From Sagittula salina (GTDB lineage: Bacteria > Pseudomonadota > Alphaproteobacteria > Rhodobacterales > Rhodobacteraceae): DNA of 64,000 nucleotides. This document shows, one piece after another, positions 42,815 through 53,300 of this stretch (the first letter of the stretch is position 1; each line of letters begins with the position of its first letter). The stretch spans positions 171,571-235,570 of the forward strand of contig NZ_JAGISH010000003.1 in assembly GCF_017813235.1 (NCBI RefSeq), written 5' to 3'. The notes under the pieces are model-generated. The model was not told the origin of the DNA and did not search any database. It was given only the letters and a program-made list of their open reading frames with translations. Made by a program: the position numbers and the translations under genes.

Positions 42815-43945
42815 ATGACCGACACACCACCCGCCGCGCCCCCCAGGGGCAACGAGGAACACCGCTTCCCCTGCGACCAATGTGGCGCCGACTACCGCTT
42901 TGACCCCGAAAGGATGATGCTGATCTGCGACTTCTGCGGGTCCACCCGCGATGTCGTCGAACAGACCGGTCCCTGGGAAGGCGGCATCAAGGAACTCGAC
43001 TTCGACGCGGCGATCCGCAACCTCCTGCCCTTGCAGGAGATGGAGGAAACCCGCGTCACCACCTGCCCGAACTGCGCCGCCCAGATCGAGTTGGCCGCTG
43101 ATGTGCACGCCACGGAATGCCCCTTCTGCGCCACGCCGGTGGTCACCGACACCGGCATCCACCGGCATATCAAACCCCGCGGCCTCCTGCCCTTCTCGCT
43201 GGACGAAGAGGCCGCGCGGAACGCCATGACCAAATGGCTCGGCCGCCTCTGGTTCGCGCCCAACGGCCTGCAGGACTACGCCCGCAAGGGCCGCAGGATG
43301 CAGGGCATCTACGTGCCATACTGGACTTATGACGCGCGGACTGCGTCGCGCTACTCGGGTGCGCGCGGCACCGTCTACTACGAAACCCGGACCGTGATGC
43401 GTGATGGCAAGCGGACGCAGGTGCAGGTCCAAAAGGTCCGCTGGACGCCCGCCTCGGGCCGCGTCTCGCGCTTCTTCGATGACGTGCTGGTGCTGGCTTC
43501 GAAGTCGCTGCCAAAACGCTTCACCGACGCGCTCGAACCATGGGATCTGACCGCCATGGAACCCTACCGCCCTGAATTTCTCGCCGGGTTCCGCGCCGAG
43601 GGCTATCAGGTAGACCTCGACGAGGGCTTTGCCGAGGCGCGGGAAAAGATCGACCGCCAGATCGAGCGCGACGTGAAATTCGACATCGGCGGCGATCGCC
43701 AGCGCATCCACCGGATCGACACCGACGTGTCCGATGTCACCTTCAAGCACGTCCTGCTGCCGGTCTGGCTCGCCGCCTACAAATACCAAGGCAAGACCTT
43801 CCGCTTCGTGGTGAACGGCCGCACCGGCCGGGTGCAGGGCGAACGCCCGTGGTCGGCCTGGAAGATCGCCGCGGCGGTGATCCTCGGCCTTATCGTTGCT
43901 GCCGGAGTCGGTTACCTTCTTGCCCAGAACGGCCAGGCTTCTTGA
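42815..43945 (+). CDS. Double-zinc-ribbon membrane protein (YdjG-like)
   Basis: 376 residues from MTDTPPAAPPRG. Two zinc ribbons at the N-terminus: CDQCGADYRF with CDFCGST, and CPNCAAQIELA with CPFCATP. A middle domain follows (YVPYWTYDARTASRYSGARG), and there is one membrane helix at the very C-terminus (IAAAVILGLIVAAGVGYLLA). Proteins like this are often mislabelled as primosomal or helicase-related because of the zinc ribbons; no helicase motif is present. The architecture and its location by the SPFH gene resemble Bacillus YdjG. Confidence 0.82.
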   Translation: MTDTPPAAPPRGNEEHRFPCDQCGADYRFDPERMMLICDFCGSTRDVVEQTGPWEGGIKELDFDAAIRNLLPLQEMEETRVTTCPNCAAQIELAADVHATECPFCATPVVTDTGIHRHIKPRGLLPFSLDEEAARNAMTKWLGRLWFAPNGLQDYARKGRRMQGIYVPYWTYDARTASRYSGARGTVYYETRTVMRDGKRTQVQVQKVRWTPASGRVSRFFDDVLVLASKSLPKRFTDALEPWDLTAMEPYRPEFLAGFRAEGYQVDLDEGFAEAREKIDRQIERDVKFDIGGDRQRIHRIDTDVSDVTFKHVLLPVWLAAYKYQGKTFRFVVNGRTGRVQGERPWSAWKIAAAVILGLIVAAGVGYLLAQNGQAS

Positions 43946-44023
43946 CGCGCGTCAAGTTTGCCCTTCCGCCAACCACCCACACCCTGCTAGATAGCGTAAA
44001 ACTCCTTTACAGGACGGCTGACC

Positions 44024-44923
44024 ATGATCCTCTGCTGCGGCGAATCCCTGATCGACATGCTCCCCCGCGAAACCACCGGGGGTGAACCCGCTTTCGCCCC
44101 CTACGCGGGCGGCGCGGTCATGAACACCGCCATCGCGCTGGGTCGACTCGGCGCGCCGGCGGGCTACTTCGGCGGGGTCTCCGATGACCTCTTCGGCAAG
44201 ATCCTGACCGATACGCTGGCTGCCTCCAAGGTCGACAGCAGCTCCTGCGCCTTCTCCTCCCGGCCCACGACCCTGGCCTTCGTCACCTTGCAGGACGGCC
44301 ACGCCACCTATGCCTTCTACGATGAAAACACCGCCGGGCGGATGCTGTCCGAAGAAGACATCCCCTCCCTCGACGAGGGCACGAAGGCGCTGTTCTTCGG
44401 TGGCATCTCCCTCGTGGGCGAACCCGCCGCCGATACATACGCCGCCTTCTGCGCCCGCGCGGGGGACCGCGTCGTGATGATCGACCCGAACATCCGTCCC
44501 GGCTTCATCACCGACGAGGCGCGTTACCGCGCCCGCCTGGCCGCCATGCTCGCACGCGCCGACATCGTGAAGATCTCGGACGAGGACATGGCCTGGCTCG
44601 ACACCACCCCTGCCGCGCTGCTGCAGGACGGGGCGGCCCTGGTACTGGTGACCAGGGGCGCCGAGGGCGTGGATATGCACAGCCGGGAGGGCGTAAAGAC
44701 CGTCCAGGCGCAAAAGGTCGATGTGGTCGACACCGTTGGCGCGGGCGACACCTTCAACGCGGGCTTCCTCGCCGGGTTGGAACGCGACGGTCTCATGTCG
44801 CGCGAGAAACTCGCCGCCGCGTGGCTCGACGACCTCGCCCCCGCCGCCGAACTGGGCGCGCAGGCGGCCGCCATCACCGTTTCCCGCGCCGGGGCCAACC
44901 CGCCGTGGGAACACGAACTGTGA
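44024..44923 (+). CDS. PfkB-family sugar kinase, probably fructokinase
   Basis: 299 residues. ATP-dependent kinase fold with [20 protein letters not shown] at the substrate side and the C-terminal signature [16 protein letters not shown] containing the catalytic Asp and anion hole. The GESLIDMLP start and length fit fructokinases of this family; other ketohexoses are possible. Its stop overlaps the dtd start, so the two are translated together. Confidence 0.9.
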   Translation: MILCCGESLIDMLPRETTGGEPAFAPYAGGAVMNTAIALGRLGAPAGYFGGVSDDLFGKILTDTLAASKVDSSSCAFSSRPTTLAFVTLQDGHATYAFYDENTAGRMLSEEDIPSLDEGTKALFFGGISLVGEPAADTYAAFCARAGDRVVMIDPNIRPGFITDEARYRARLAAMLARADIVKISDEDMAWLDTTPAALLQDGAALVLVTRGAEGVDMHSREGVKTVQAQKVDVVDTVGAGDTFNAGFLAGLERDGLMSREKLAAAWLDDLAPAAELGAQAAAITVSRAGANPPWEHEL

Positions 44924-45363
44924 GGGTTCTGATCCAGCGCGTCAGCCATGCTCGGGTGGACGTGGGCGCGGAAACCGTGGGCCAGATCGGGCCGGGCCTG
45001 CTGATCCTTGTCTGCGCCATGCAGGGCGACACGGACGCGCAGGCCGACAAGCTCGCCGCCAAGATCGCCAAACTGCGCATCTTCCAGGACGCCGAGGGGC
45101 GCATGAACCGCTCGCTTCGGGACATCGCGGGCAGAGCCCTCGTGGTCAGCCAGTTCACGCTGGCCGCCGACACCGCGCGGGGCAACCGCCCCGGCTTCTC
45201 CGCCGCAGCCCCTCCGGCAGACGGCGAACGCCTTTATGAACATTTCGCCGGGCAGTTGGCGGCGCAGGGCATCCCCGTGGCCACGGGCCGCTTTGGCGCC
45301 GATATGGCGGTGAGCCTTGTCAACGACGGCCCCGTGACGATCTGGATGGACTCCGACGGCTGA
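44920..45363 (+). CDS. dtd: D-aminoacyl-tRNA deacylase
   Basis: Removes D-amino acids (and glycine from tRNA-Ala) mischarged on tRNAs. 147 residues from a GTG overlapping the kinase stop (GTGA). Starts [15 protein letters not shown], with the active-site motifs SQFTLAAD and GNRPGFSAA. Length and motifs are standard. Confidence 0.95.
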   Translation: MRVLIQRVSHARVDVGAETVGQIGPGLLILVCAMQGDTDAQADKLAAKIAKLRIFQDAEGRMNRSLRDIAGRALVVSQFTLAADTARGNRPGFSAAAPPADGERLYEHFAGQLAAQGIPVATGRFGADMAVSLVNDGPVTIWMDSDG

Positions 45364-45430
45364 CGCCGGCCGCCGCGCTCCGCGCCCCACCCAGCACCAC
45401 CGATGTCCTGCCGAACCCGGGCAAACATGC

Positions 45431-45500
45431 CCCCCTCTTCTTCGGTTCCGCAAATACCGCCGCCGGGGGCCCCCCGAGGAGACCGCCGCAGGCGGGCGAA
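45431..45500 (+). repeat. Copy 5 of the dispersed intergenic element
   Basis: CTTCTTCGGTTCCGCAAATA followed by a GCCGGGGGCCCCCCG hairpin and a GAGACCGCCGCAGGCGG segment. Between convergent dtd and the type I secretion operon. Confidence 0.65.
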
Positions 45501-45535
45501 CGAGACAACAGGCGCGCGCGTCAGCGCGCACCGCT

Positions 45536-46717
45536 TCACGGCTCCCGGAAGGCCTCGCGCGTCTTGTATAGCGGCTTCAGCAGGTATTGCAGGACGGTCT
45601 TCTCGCCGGTGTGCAATTCCACCTGCGCCTGCATCCCCGGGCGCACCTGGAGCACCGCCTGCCGGTCCGTCAGCGTCGCCATGTCGACCCGCACCGTCAC
45701 TCTGTAATGCGGCGGTAGTTCCGGACGGCGGTCGTCCTTGTACGTATCGGCCGAGATCACGTCCACCCGTCCCTTCAGCGTGCCATAGATCGTGTAGTCA
45801 TAGGCAGAAAGCTTGATCGTCGCCTCCTGGCCGGGCCGGATATTGGCGATGTCCTCCGGGCGGACCTTTGATTCGACGAACAGTTCCTCGTCGACCGGGA
45901 TGATCTGCATGATCTCCTCGCCCGGCCGCACCACCCCGCCGATCGTCGTCACCGACAGCTTGTTCACCACCCCGTGCATGGGCGATGCCAGCACCGTCCG
46001 GGTCAACTGATCCATCGCCCCCTTCAGGTTCTGTTTCAGCGTCGCCAGCTCTTTCAGCGTCTCGGAATATTCCTCCGCCCGGATCAGCTCGGTCTGGGTG
46101 ACGATCTCGTCGCGGGTCTTCTTCGCGTCGGCATGAGCCTTGCGCGCGCGGGTGACCTCGATCAGAGCGACGACCTTCTTTTCCAGCAGGCCCTCCAGCA
46201 GCGTCAGTTCCCTGGCCGCCTGGTCCAGCACCTTCTGCGCCCCGGCGCGGCGGGTCTGGAAATCCGACTGCCGCGCCGCCAGCAACGCCTGTTCGCTGGC
46301 CACCATGGCGGGCGACGCCTGCGCCAGCGCCGGCGGAATCGCCACCACGGCCCCTCCCGCCAGCTCTGCCTCCAGCCGCAACCGGCGGATTTCCAGCGCG
46401 GTGATCTGATCGTTCAGGTCATCCACCGAGGACCGGAACATCGTGCCATGCAGGCGCGCCAACACATCGCCCCGCAAGACCTCGTCCCCCTCCTTTACCA
46501 GCAGTTCGGCCAAAATGCCGCCTTCGAGGTTCTGGATGATCTGCGGGCGCGAGCCCGAGATGATCTCACCGTCCGCCCGCACGATTTCGTCCAGCCACGC
46601 CATCGATGCCCAGATAATGCAGACCCAAACCGAAATCGCGCACAGCCAGATCGTAAGCGACGGCCCGCGCAGCTTTGCCCCCAGCTGCGCCTGCAAATTC
46701 GTCGAGGATATCGTCAT
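45536..46717 (-). CDS. HlyD-family type I secretion adaptor
   Basis: Periplasmic linker between the ABC exporter and the outer-membrane channel. 393 residues from MTISSTNLQAQLG; its ATG overlaps the ABC stop (TGATG). One membrane anchor near 25-42 (LTIWLCAISVWVCIIW), the lipoyl half ADGEIISGSRPQIIQNLEGG, long coiled coil (EKKVVALIEVTRARKAHADA), second lipoyl half (LASPMHGVVNKLSVTTIGGV) and a beta-barrel region. The arrangement is that of LapC/PrsE-type adaptors. Last gene of a tolC-abc-hlyD operon downstream of the adhesin. Confidence 0.94.
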   Translation of the reverse strand: MTISSTNLQAQLGAKLRGPSLTIWLCAISVWVCIIWASMAWLDEIVRADGEIISGSRPQIIQNLEGGILAELLVKEGDEVLRGDVLARLHGTMFRSSVDDLNDQITALEIRRLRLEAELAGGAVVAIPPALAQASPAMVASEQALLAARQSDFQTRRAGAQKVLDQAARELTLLEGLLEKKVVALIEVTRARKAHADAKKTRDEIVTQTELIRAEEYSETLKELATLKQNLKGAMDQLTRTVLASPMHGVVNKLSVTTIGGVVRPGEEIMQIIPVDEELFVESKVRPEDIANIRPGQEATIKLSAYDYTIYGTLKGRVDVISADTYKDDRRPELPPHYRVTVRVDMATLTDRQAVLQVRPGMQAQVELHTGEKTVLQYLLKPLYKTREAFREP

Positions 46718-48909
46718 CAGGCCGCCCCCTTGCGCAGATGCGCCAGCACCTGATCGCGCGGCCCGTCCACGGCAAGCCGCCCCTGCGCGAGGATCATCGT
46801 CCGCGACGCCAGTTGCAGGATCGGCACGCGATGCGTGGCGATCACCGCCGTGCGTCCGGCCAGCCATTCGTCCAGCCGCGCGATCAGCGCCTTCTCCAAA
46901 GTCTGATCCAGCGCCGCCGTCGGTTCGTCCAGCAAACAGACCCGCGGGTCCTGCAGCCAGAGCCGCGCCCAGCCGATCGATTGCCGCTGCCCGACGGACA
47001 GGCCCTCGCCGCCGTCATGGATATCCAGATCCAGCCCCTTCGGATGCGATCGGACGTAGGGCGCCAGCCCCGCGAACTCCAGCGCCGCCATCAGGCGTTC
47101 GTCGTCGCGTTCCAGCAGGGACAGGTTCAGGTTGTCGCGCAGCGATCCCTGAAACAGCCGCACGTCCTGCCCCAGATACCCGATGCCGCGCCGCAGATCC
47201 TTCGGTTCGATCTGCGCCATTTCCGTGCCGTCGATCAGGACCTTGCCGGTCGCGGGCGTATAAAGCCCGGTCAGCAGCTTCAGCAGCGTCGACTTCCCCG
47301 AGCCATTCGCCCCCAGAACTGCCAGCACCTGCCCCGGCAGGATCTTCAGCCCCTTGAGGTCCAGCACCATGGCGCCCTCGGGGTCGTAGCGATAGCTCGC
47401 CCCGTCCAGCTCATAGCCACCCTCAAACCGTTCGCGCCGCAGGTAGGTCCGCGCCTCCGCCCGGTCCTGTGCCGCCTCCGCGATACCATCCAGCCCGTCG
47501 AGCGCGGATTTCACGTTGCTCCAGCGGGCAAGGATGCCCGAAAGCTGGGTGAGCGGCGCCAGCGCGCGCGAACACAGGATGCCGGTGGCGATGATCGACC
47601 CCACCGTGAACTCCCCCGCGAAAACGAGGTAGGTGCCGGTGATGACCGCAACGACGTAGGTCGCCTGTTGCAACCCCTGCGCCCAGAATCCCAGCGTGGC
47701 CGCCAACTTGCGCTGCTCCGAGGACTTCAGCGCCTGGACCGCCGTCAGCTCTTCCCAGAGCCTTACGAAACGGTCTTCCGCGCGCTGCGTCTTGATCGTG
47801 TCGAGCTCGACCACCGCCTCCTGAAGCAGCCGCGACATGCGGGTGGAGGCACCCTGCATTTCCTGCGTCAGACGGATCATCTTCTTTTGCAACAGCAATC
47901 CCGGCACGACCATCAGTACGCCGCCGGCGATCAGTACCCAGACAACCGACCCGGCGATGGACCAGACCATCAACAGGAAGATGAAGACAAAGGGAATGTC
48001 GGCCAGCGCCCCCGCCGTCGAGGCGGTAAAGAATTCCCGGACGGACCCGAATTCCCGCATGGCCGCGAAAAGCTGCGCGGGCGAACGGCCCGGCAGGTCC
48101 GACCGCATCCCCAGCAGTCGTTTCATCAACATGGCCTGCACGCCCAGTTCGATCTGCCGCCCCGCGCCGTCCAACAGTTGCGAGCGCGCGACCTTCAGGA
48201 ACCCTTCGAGCAGCAGCGCCAACCCGGCACCCGCCGCCAGCACCCAAAGCGTGGCCTCGGATTGGTGCGGGATCACCCGATCATAGACCTGAAGGGAGAA
48301 CAGCGCCACGGCCACCGCCAGCATGTTGGCCACCAGAGATCCCAGCGCGACTTCGCCGAACTGCTTGGAAAAGCGCCCGAATTCGCCCCAGAACCAGTGC
48401 CTCTTGTGCTCCACGCGCGCGTGTTTTTCCGACAGAAGCGCGACAGGCGCCTCGCCCCGGATCAATTCGCCCGAGAAGAAGCGCACGAATTCCGCCAGCG
48501 CGACCTCCGACTGGCGGGAAACGGTGGTGTCGTCGTAGAGCGTCAGCCCGTCGGCATCCTGCGACAGCACCAGAACGGCCTGCCCGTTGCGCATCAGCGC
48601 GATGGCAGGCCAGAGGCCGGGCACCAGCCTGTCGGGTTCGTCGGTGAGGGCCAGCAGGCCGGCGGCCTCCACCCCCATGCGCAGCGCGTAGGCGTCAAAG
48701 GAATCGTCGCAACCCGCGTTTTGCGACAGCGCTTCGAGGATGTCGGTCGCCTTTGCCTCGACGCCGAGGCGTCCGGCAAAGACCCGGATCAGATCGGTGC
48801 GCGCGCGGGCCTTTTCGGAAAAGCGCGGTGCGGTCTCTCGCGCGATCTCTGGCACGCGGCGCAGCACGGCCTGACGGGCACGGCCCGCAAGGTGCAGGAC
48901 CTGACTCAC
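46717..48909 (-). CDS. Type I secretion ABC transporter, LapB-like
   Basis: Inner-membrane permease/ATPase powering one-step export. 730 residues: an N-terminal C39-like domain without the catalytic Cys of bacteriocin exporters (positions 1-150), the ABC transmembrane region (150-450), then the ATPase with Walker A GANGSGKST, signature LSVGQRQS, Walker B VCLLDEPTAALD and the switch His in ATHR. C39-like domains bind unfolded substrates in RTX and adhesin exporters. The overlap with the TolC gene (ATGA) shows coupling. The adjacent Bap-like adhesin is the obvious cargo. Confidence 0.95.
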   Translation of the reverse strand: MSQVLHLAGRARQAVLRRVPEIARETAPRFSEKARARTDLIRVFAGRLGVEAKATDILEALSQNAGCDDSFDAYALRMGVEAAGLLALTDEPDRLVPGLWPAIALMRNGQAVLVLSQDADGLTLYDDTTVSRQSEVALAEFVRFFSGELIRGEAPVALLSEKHARVEHKRHWFWGEFGRFSKQFGEVALGSLVANMLAVAVALFSLQVYDRVIPHQSEATLWVLAAGAGLALLLEGFLKVARSQLLDGAGRQIELGVQAMLMKRLLGMRSDLPGRSPAQLFAAMREFGSVREFFTASTAGALADIPFVFIFLLMVWSIAGSVVWVLIAGGVLMVVPGLLLQKKMIRLTQEMQGASTRMSRLLQEAVVELDTIKTQRAEDRFVRLWEELTAVQALKSSEQRKLAATLGFWAQGLQQATYVVAVITGTYLVFAGEFTVGSIIATGILCSRALAPLTQLSGILARWSNVKSALDGLDGIAEAAQDRAEARTYLRRERFEGGYELDGASYRYDPEGAMVLDLKGLKILPGQVLAVLGANGSGKSTLLKLLTGLYTPATGKVLIDGTEMAQIEPKDLRRGIGYLGQDVRLFQGSLRDNLNLSLLERDDERLMAALEFAGLAPYVRSHPKGLDLDIHDGGEGLSVGQRQSIGWARLWLQDPRVCLLDEPTAALDQTLEKALIARLDEWLAGRTAVIATHRVPILQLASRTMILAQGRLAVDGPRDQVLAHLRKGAA

Positions 48910-50219
48910 AGGGCGCCCCCTTCGGCGAGGCCGCCACGCAGGCGCGCCAGTTCCAGCTCGGCGCGCGCCGCCTTGTATTTCAGCGCGATCTCCGTCTCCA
49001 GCGCGCGGGCGTAGGTCTCGTAGGTACCGACCACGTCCATTACCTGCCGCTGGCCGCCTTCAAACTGGCGCTGGAACAGGGTCCAGTTGTCTCGCGCCGC
49101 AGTGGTCAGGCCGCGCGCCTCCTGCGCCTGCCGTGTATAGGCCGCCAGCCGCGATTGCTGGCTGGCTACCTGCCGTCCGGCGTTCTCGCGCGCCTCGATC
49201 ACCTTCCGGTCGGCGGTCTCCTTGGTGGCCTCGATGGCCTTGAACTCCGCCAGCGTACCGAGGCCAAAGAGGTTGTCCGTCGTGACCTCCAGCGCGCCGC
49301 CCACGGTCCCGGTCCGGTCGACAGAGGCGTTGGCCCCCAGCCCCGGCAGATTCGACGCCCGCGCGATCCGCGCCTCTGCCAGCGCCTGTTCGCGTTCGGC
49401 TCGCGCGCGCAGCACGCCCAGCGGCTCACCCGCGCTGGTATCGCGCAGCGCTCCGATGCCGCGCAGTTCTGTCAGCGGCCGCACCGCCATGGCGTTCAGC
49501 TCCGCCATGGCGGAGGCCGTGGCCTCCTGCGCCTCGCCCGCGCGCGCCCGGATGGTGGCCAGCTTCTGCTGCAGGATGTTGAGGTCCGACATATCCGAAA
49601 CGCCGCCGTTCACGCGCTGCTGCATGACCCATTCGAACCGCGCCATATCCTCGTAGGCGCGTCCGAGGTGGTTGGCGAGGTCGCGGTTCTCTTCTGCCGT
49701 GATATAAAGCGATAGCGCGTCGTGGACCCGGCGGTTGCCGTCCTCCACCAGCTGCACGGCGGCGCGTTCGACGTCAGCCTTTGCCAGATCGCGCTCTGCC
49801 TGCCTGCGCCCGTTGTCGAACAGCACCTGATTGACGACCAGTTCCGCCACGAAATCGCCCAGTGAATTCAGCGAGATGCGCGGCCCGATCCTGGGCAGCC
49901 AGTTCTTTGCCGCCGCCTGAGCGCGCAATTCAGCCACGCGCAGCTCCGCCTCTGCCACCCGCGCATCCGAGGCGATCACCGCGTCGCTCACCTGAGCGTA
50001 AGGCGTGCCGGTGATCACGACCGACGGCCGCAATTGCAAAGCGTTGATGATCTTGGAGGCATCGGAGGGTTTGACCACGGCCTTCTGTGCGCCGCCCCTC
50101 ATCGGGGCAACCGATTCCGATCCGCGGAATCGCGACACCTGCTCCCCCAGATCACTCATGCAGCCCGACAGCATGACAAAAAACGTCAATGCCCCCAGAC
50201 TGCGCCTGCTCATACCCAT
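48906..50219 (-). CDS. TolC-family outer-membrane secretion lipoprotein, LapE-like
   Basis: 437 residues with a lipobox (MLSGC, Cys20), then two long heptad-rich helical regions of the outer membrane efflux family (SDARVAEAELRVAELRAQAA; DRKVIEARENAGRQVASQQS). The family's second half carries a related repeat. Expected to be the outer-membrane channel for the ABC/HlyD pair downstream. The gap to the adhesin start of transcription is only 105 bases, so adhesin and secretion genes may share transcription. Confidence 0.9.
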   Translation of the reverse strand: MGMSRRSLGALTFFVMLSGCMSDLGEQVSRFRGSESVAPMRGGAQKAVVKPSDASKIINALQLRPSVVITGTPYAQVSDAVIASDARVAEAELRVAELRAQAAAKNWLPRIGPRISLNSLGDFVAELVVNQVLFDNGRRQAERDLAKADVERAAVQLVEDGNRRVHDALSLYITAEENRDLANHLGRAYEDMARFEWVMQQRVNGGVSDMSDLNILQQKLATIRARAGEAQEATASAMAELNAMAVRPLTELRGIGALRDTSAGEPLGVLRARAEREQALAEARIARASNLPGLGANASVDRTGTVGGALEVTTDNLFGLGTLAEFKAIEATKETADRKVIEARENAGRQVASQQSRLAAYTRQAQEARGLTTAARDNWTLFQRQFEGGQRQVMDVVGTYETYARALETEIALKYKAARAELELARLRGGLAEGGAL

Positions 50220-50324
50220 AACCGTGCCCCCGTTTCGGCGCTTTGTTTTACAATCGGGACCCGGGGCCGGTTGTCCCGGCCTCCGGATGATGCGCCGCCC
50301 TCCCCCGCGAGGAAGGCGGATAAC

Positions 50325-53300
50325 TTACACCACGCCGAGAACGTTGGTGATGTCGTCGTCGATCAACAGGGTCGCGTCGCCCAGCGAGAAGACGTTGTAG
50401 ACCTGCGAGCCTTCCGTATGCGTGCCCTGCGCGTGCGCGCCGGTGATCGTCACGGAATCGTCCGCATTGCCGAGGATCGCCACCGTGTCGGAGGCCTCCG
50501 ACAGCGCCTTTATCTGCGCCTCGGTGATGGTCAGGCTGGCGTTGTCGGCGTAGTTCAGGTCGATCAGGTCGACGTTGTACTGGCGCAGCGCGTTGGCGAT
50601 GCTGTCGGACATGGGCACCTGATTGGTGGTGTCCTCGTCCGTCACCAGATACGCGCCGGAGGTGTTCCCCGCCGCGTCCGTCGTCGCCATGACCAGATGC
50701 GTGCCATCCGAAACCGGCGTTGTCAGTTCGTTGACCAGAACGGTGCCCCCCCGGATGCTGTAGCTGTCGGATACCGTCGCCTCTGTCACCACCGGGTTCG
50801 CCGCATGCCCGTCGAAGCGCCCGATAAATAGGTCGTCCGCCGTCTGCGTGATCCGCACCGTGTCCACGTCGCCATTGGCGTCGCGCCCGTCCCCGATCCA
50901 CGTCAGCGTGTCGGGGGCCTGCGTGTCAAAGGCCAGCGCCTCGTGCACCGTGGCCGAATTCCCCGCCGCATCCGTCGCCGTGATCGTCACCGGCGCGGTG
51001 CCGGTGCCGCTGGGCAGATCCGCCGCAGGGATGTCGACGCTCCAGTGGCCGGATGCATCGACCACCGCCACATGCGTCGCGCCGTTCAGGACCAGTTGCA
51101 CGGTCGATCCCGGCTCCACGTCGCCGGTCAGGGTCAGCCCCGCCGCGCGTTCGGCAAAGTTCACCACGTTGTCCGTGGTGACCGGCTGAGACAGATCCAG
51201 CGTGTTCACCAGCGTGTCGACGCGGAAATCCACCACGGTTTGCGCGCTGTTGCCCGCCGCGTCGGTGGTTTCCACCACAGCCTGCGCCAGGTGCTCGCCT
51301 TCCGGGATCTCTCCGGCGGCGAAATCGACCGACCAGTTGCCGGTCGCATCGACCGTGGCCGTATGCGCGTGGCCGTTGTAGCTGACGACAACCGTCGCCC
51401 CCGGTTCGGTCGTGCCGGTCAGGGTCAGCCCATCGACGCGCTCGCCGGCGTTGATGATATCATCGACCTCGACCATGCCCGCCTGCCGGGCAAAGTTCTG
51501 CACCTCCGTGTCAAAGCGCAGGCTGTCGGTCCGCGTCAGCGTGTTGCCCGCCGGATCGGTGATCGTCGCGGTGATCGCCGCATCATAGGTGCCCTGCGTC
51601 AGCTCGCTCGCCGCGAAACTCGCGGACCAGCGTCCGTTCGCCCCGGTCAGCACCTGATGCGTCACACCGTGCAGCGTGACATCCACCCACCGCCCCGGGT
51701 CGGAAGTGCCGGTGATCACCACCCCGTCAGACGCCTCGGCAAAGTTCACCACGTCGTCGCCCTCGATGGGGGTCGGGTCGATGGTCAGGTTGCCCGGATC
51801 GGTGTCCACCGCGATGCTGCGGGACAGCGTTTCGGCATTCCCGGCAAGGTCGGTGGCCGTGGCGGTGAGCGTCGCCGTCGTCTCGCCCGAGGGCAGCTGG
51901 CTCGCGGCATAGGTTGCCGTCCAGTTGCCGCTGGCGTCCACCGTGGCGTTCACCAACTGCCCGTTCAGCGACAGCACCACCGTGCTGCCCGGTTCGGTCG
52001 TGCCGGTCAGGGTCAGCCCCGTCGCGCGCTCGGTGGCGTTCAGCACGCCATCCGCCCCGCCCGGCGTCGAGGTGATGCCGTAGTCGCGGACAAGCGTGTC
52101 CACCGCCACCGTCCCCGAGGCCGTTTCCACGTTGCCCGCCGCGTCGGTCGCCCGCGCGGTGACGGTCAGCGTGCGCTCCCCCGTGGGGATCTCGGCGGCA
52201 GAGAAATTGGCGCTCCAGTTGCCGGCCGCGTCCACCGTGGCGGCGTGGCTCACGCTGCCCAGCGTGACCATGACGCTGGCCCCCGGCTCCGCCGTGCCGC
52301 GCAGGGTCACGCCATCGGCATGTTCCGCCGCGTTGATGATACCGTCACCTTCGACGCCCGCCGTGTTCACCGCCACGCGGGTCACGGTGTCGACGTCTAT
52401 CACCCCGTTCACCGTGGCGCTGTTGCCGACCACGTCCGTGGAGGTGGCTGCCACCGCAAGCGTCGTTTCGCCCTGCGGAATCGCGGCGGCGGGCAAGGTC
52501 ACCGACCAGCCTGTGCCGGTCACGCTGGCTGTGTAATCGGTGCCGTTCACCGTCACGATGACGCTGGCGCCGGCCTCGGTTGTGCCGGTCAGAACCACAC
52601 CATCGGCGCGTTCGACGGCGTTGATGGTGCCGTCGCCCTCCACCGTTGCGGTGGTCATCGTGACGCTCGTCACCGTATCCACCGGCATGCTCAGCGTCTG
52701 CGCCGCGGTATTGCCCGCCAGATCCGTGGCGGTGAAAATGCCGGTGAGGGTGGACACCCCCTCCGGGATCAGCGCCGCCGGAACCGTCATGGTCCAGTCA
52801 CCGTTTGCGGCCGCCGTGGTGGTCAGAACCGTGCCGTTGATGGTCAGTTCGATCACCGCGCCCGCCTCGGCGCTGCCGATCACCGGCAGGCCCGCCGCGC
52901 GCTCGGCCGCGTTGATGGTGCCGTCGGCATCGGCGATCAGCGGGTTGAGGCTGACGCGGGTATCCACCTGCACCGTCCCCGAGACCGACGTCGTGTTCCC
53001 GGCCGCGTCGGTGGAGGTCACCGTCAGCGTGCTGGCATAACCCAGCTCCGAATGCCCCGGAGCGCCGTCGAAAAGGCCCGGGTTCACCAGCAACGACCAG
53101 GTCCCGTCCGCCGCGACGGTGGTGGTGCCCAGCGCGCTCAAGCCCGACTCGAGCAGGATCGTCGCACCCGGTTCGCCCGTGCCGTTGACGGTTACCTGCC
53201 CGGCGAACTCCGCCGCGTTGACGGTCCCGTCGCCCGCGACCGATCCGGTGTCGATGCTGACGGCCGCCTCCGTATCCACGTCAATGACATGGCTCAGCGT

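Noticed and set aside
42815..43945. Primosomal protein N' or helicase for the zinc-ribbon protein
   Set aside because: No Walker A/B or helicase motifs; only zinc ribbons, an unknown domain and a C-terminal membrane helix.
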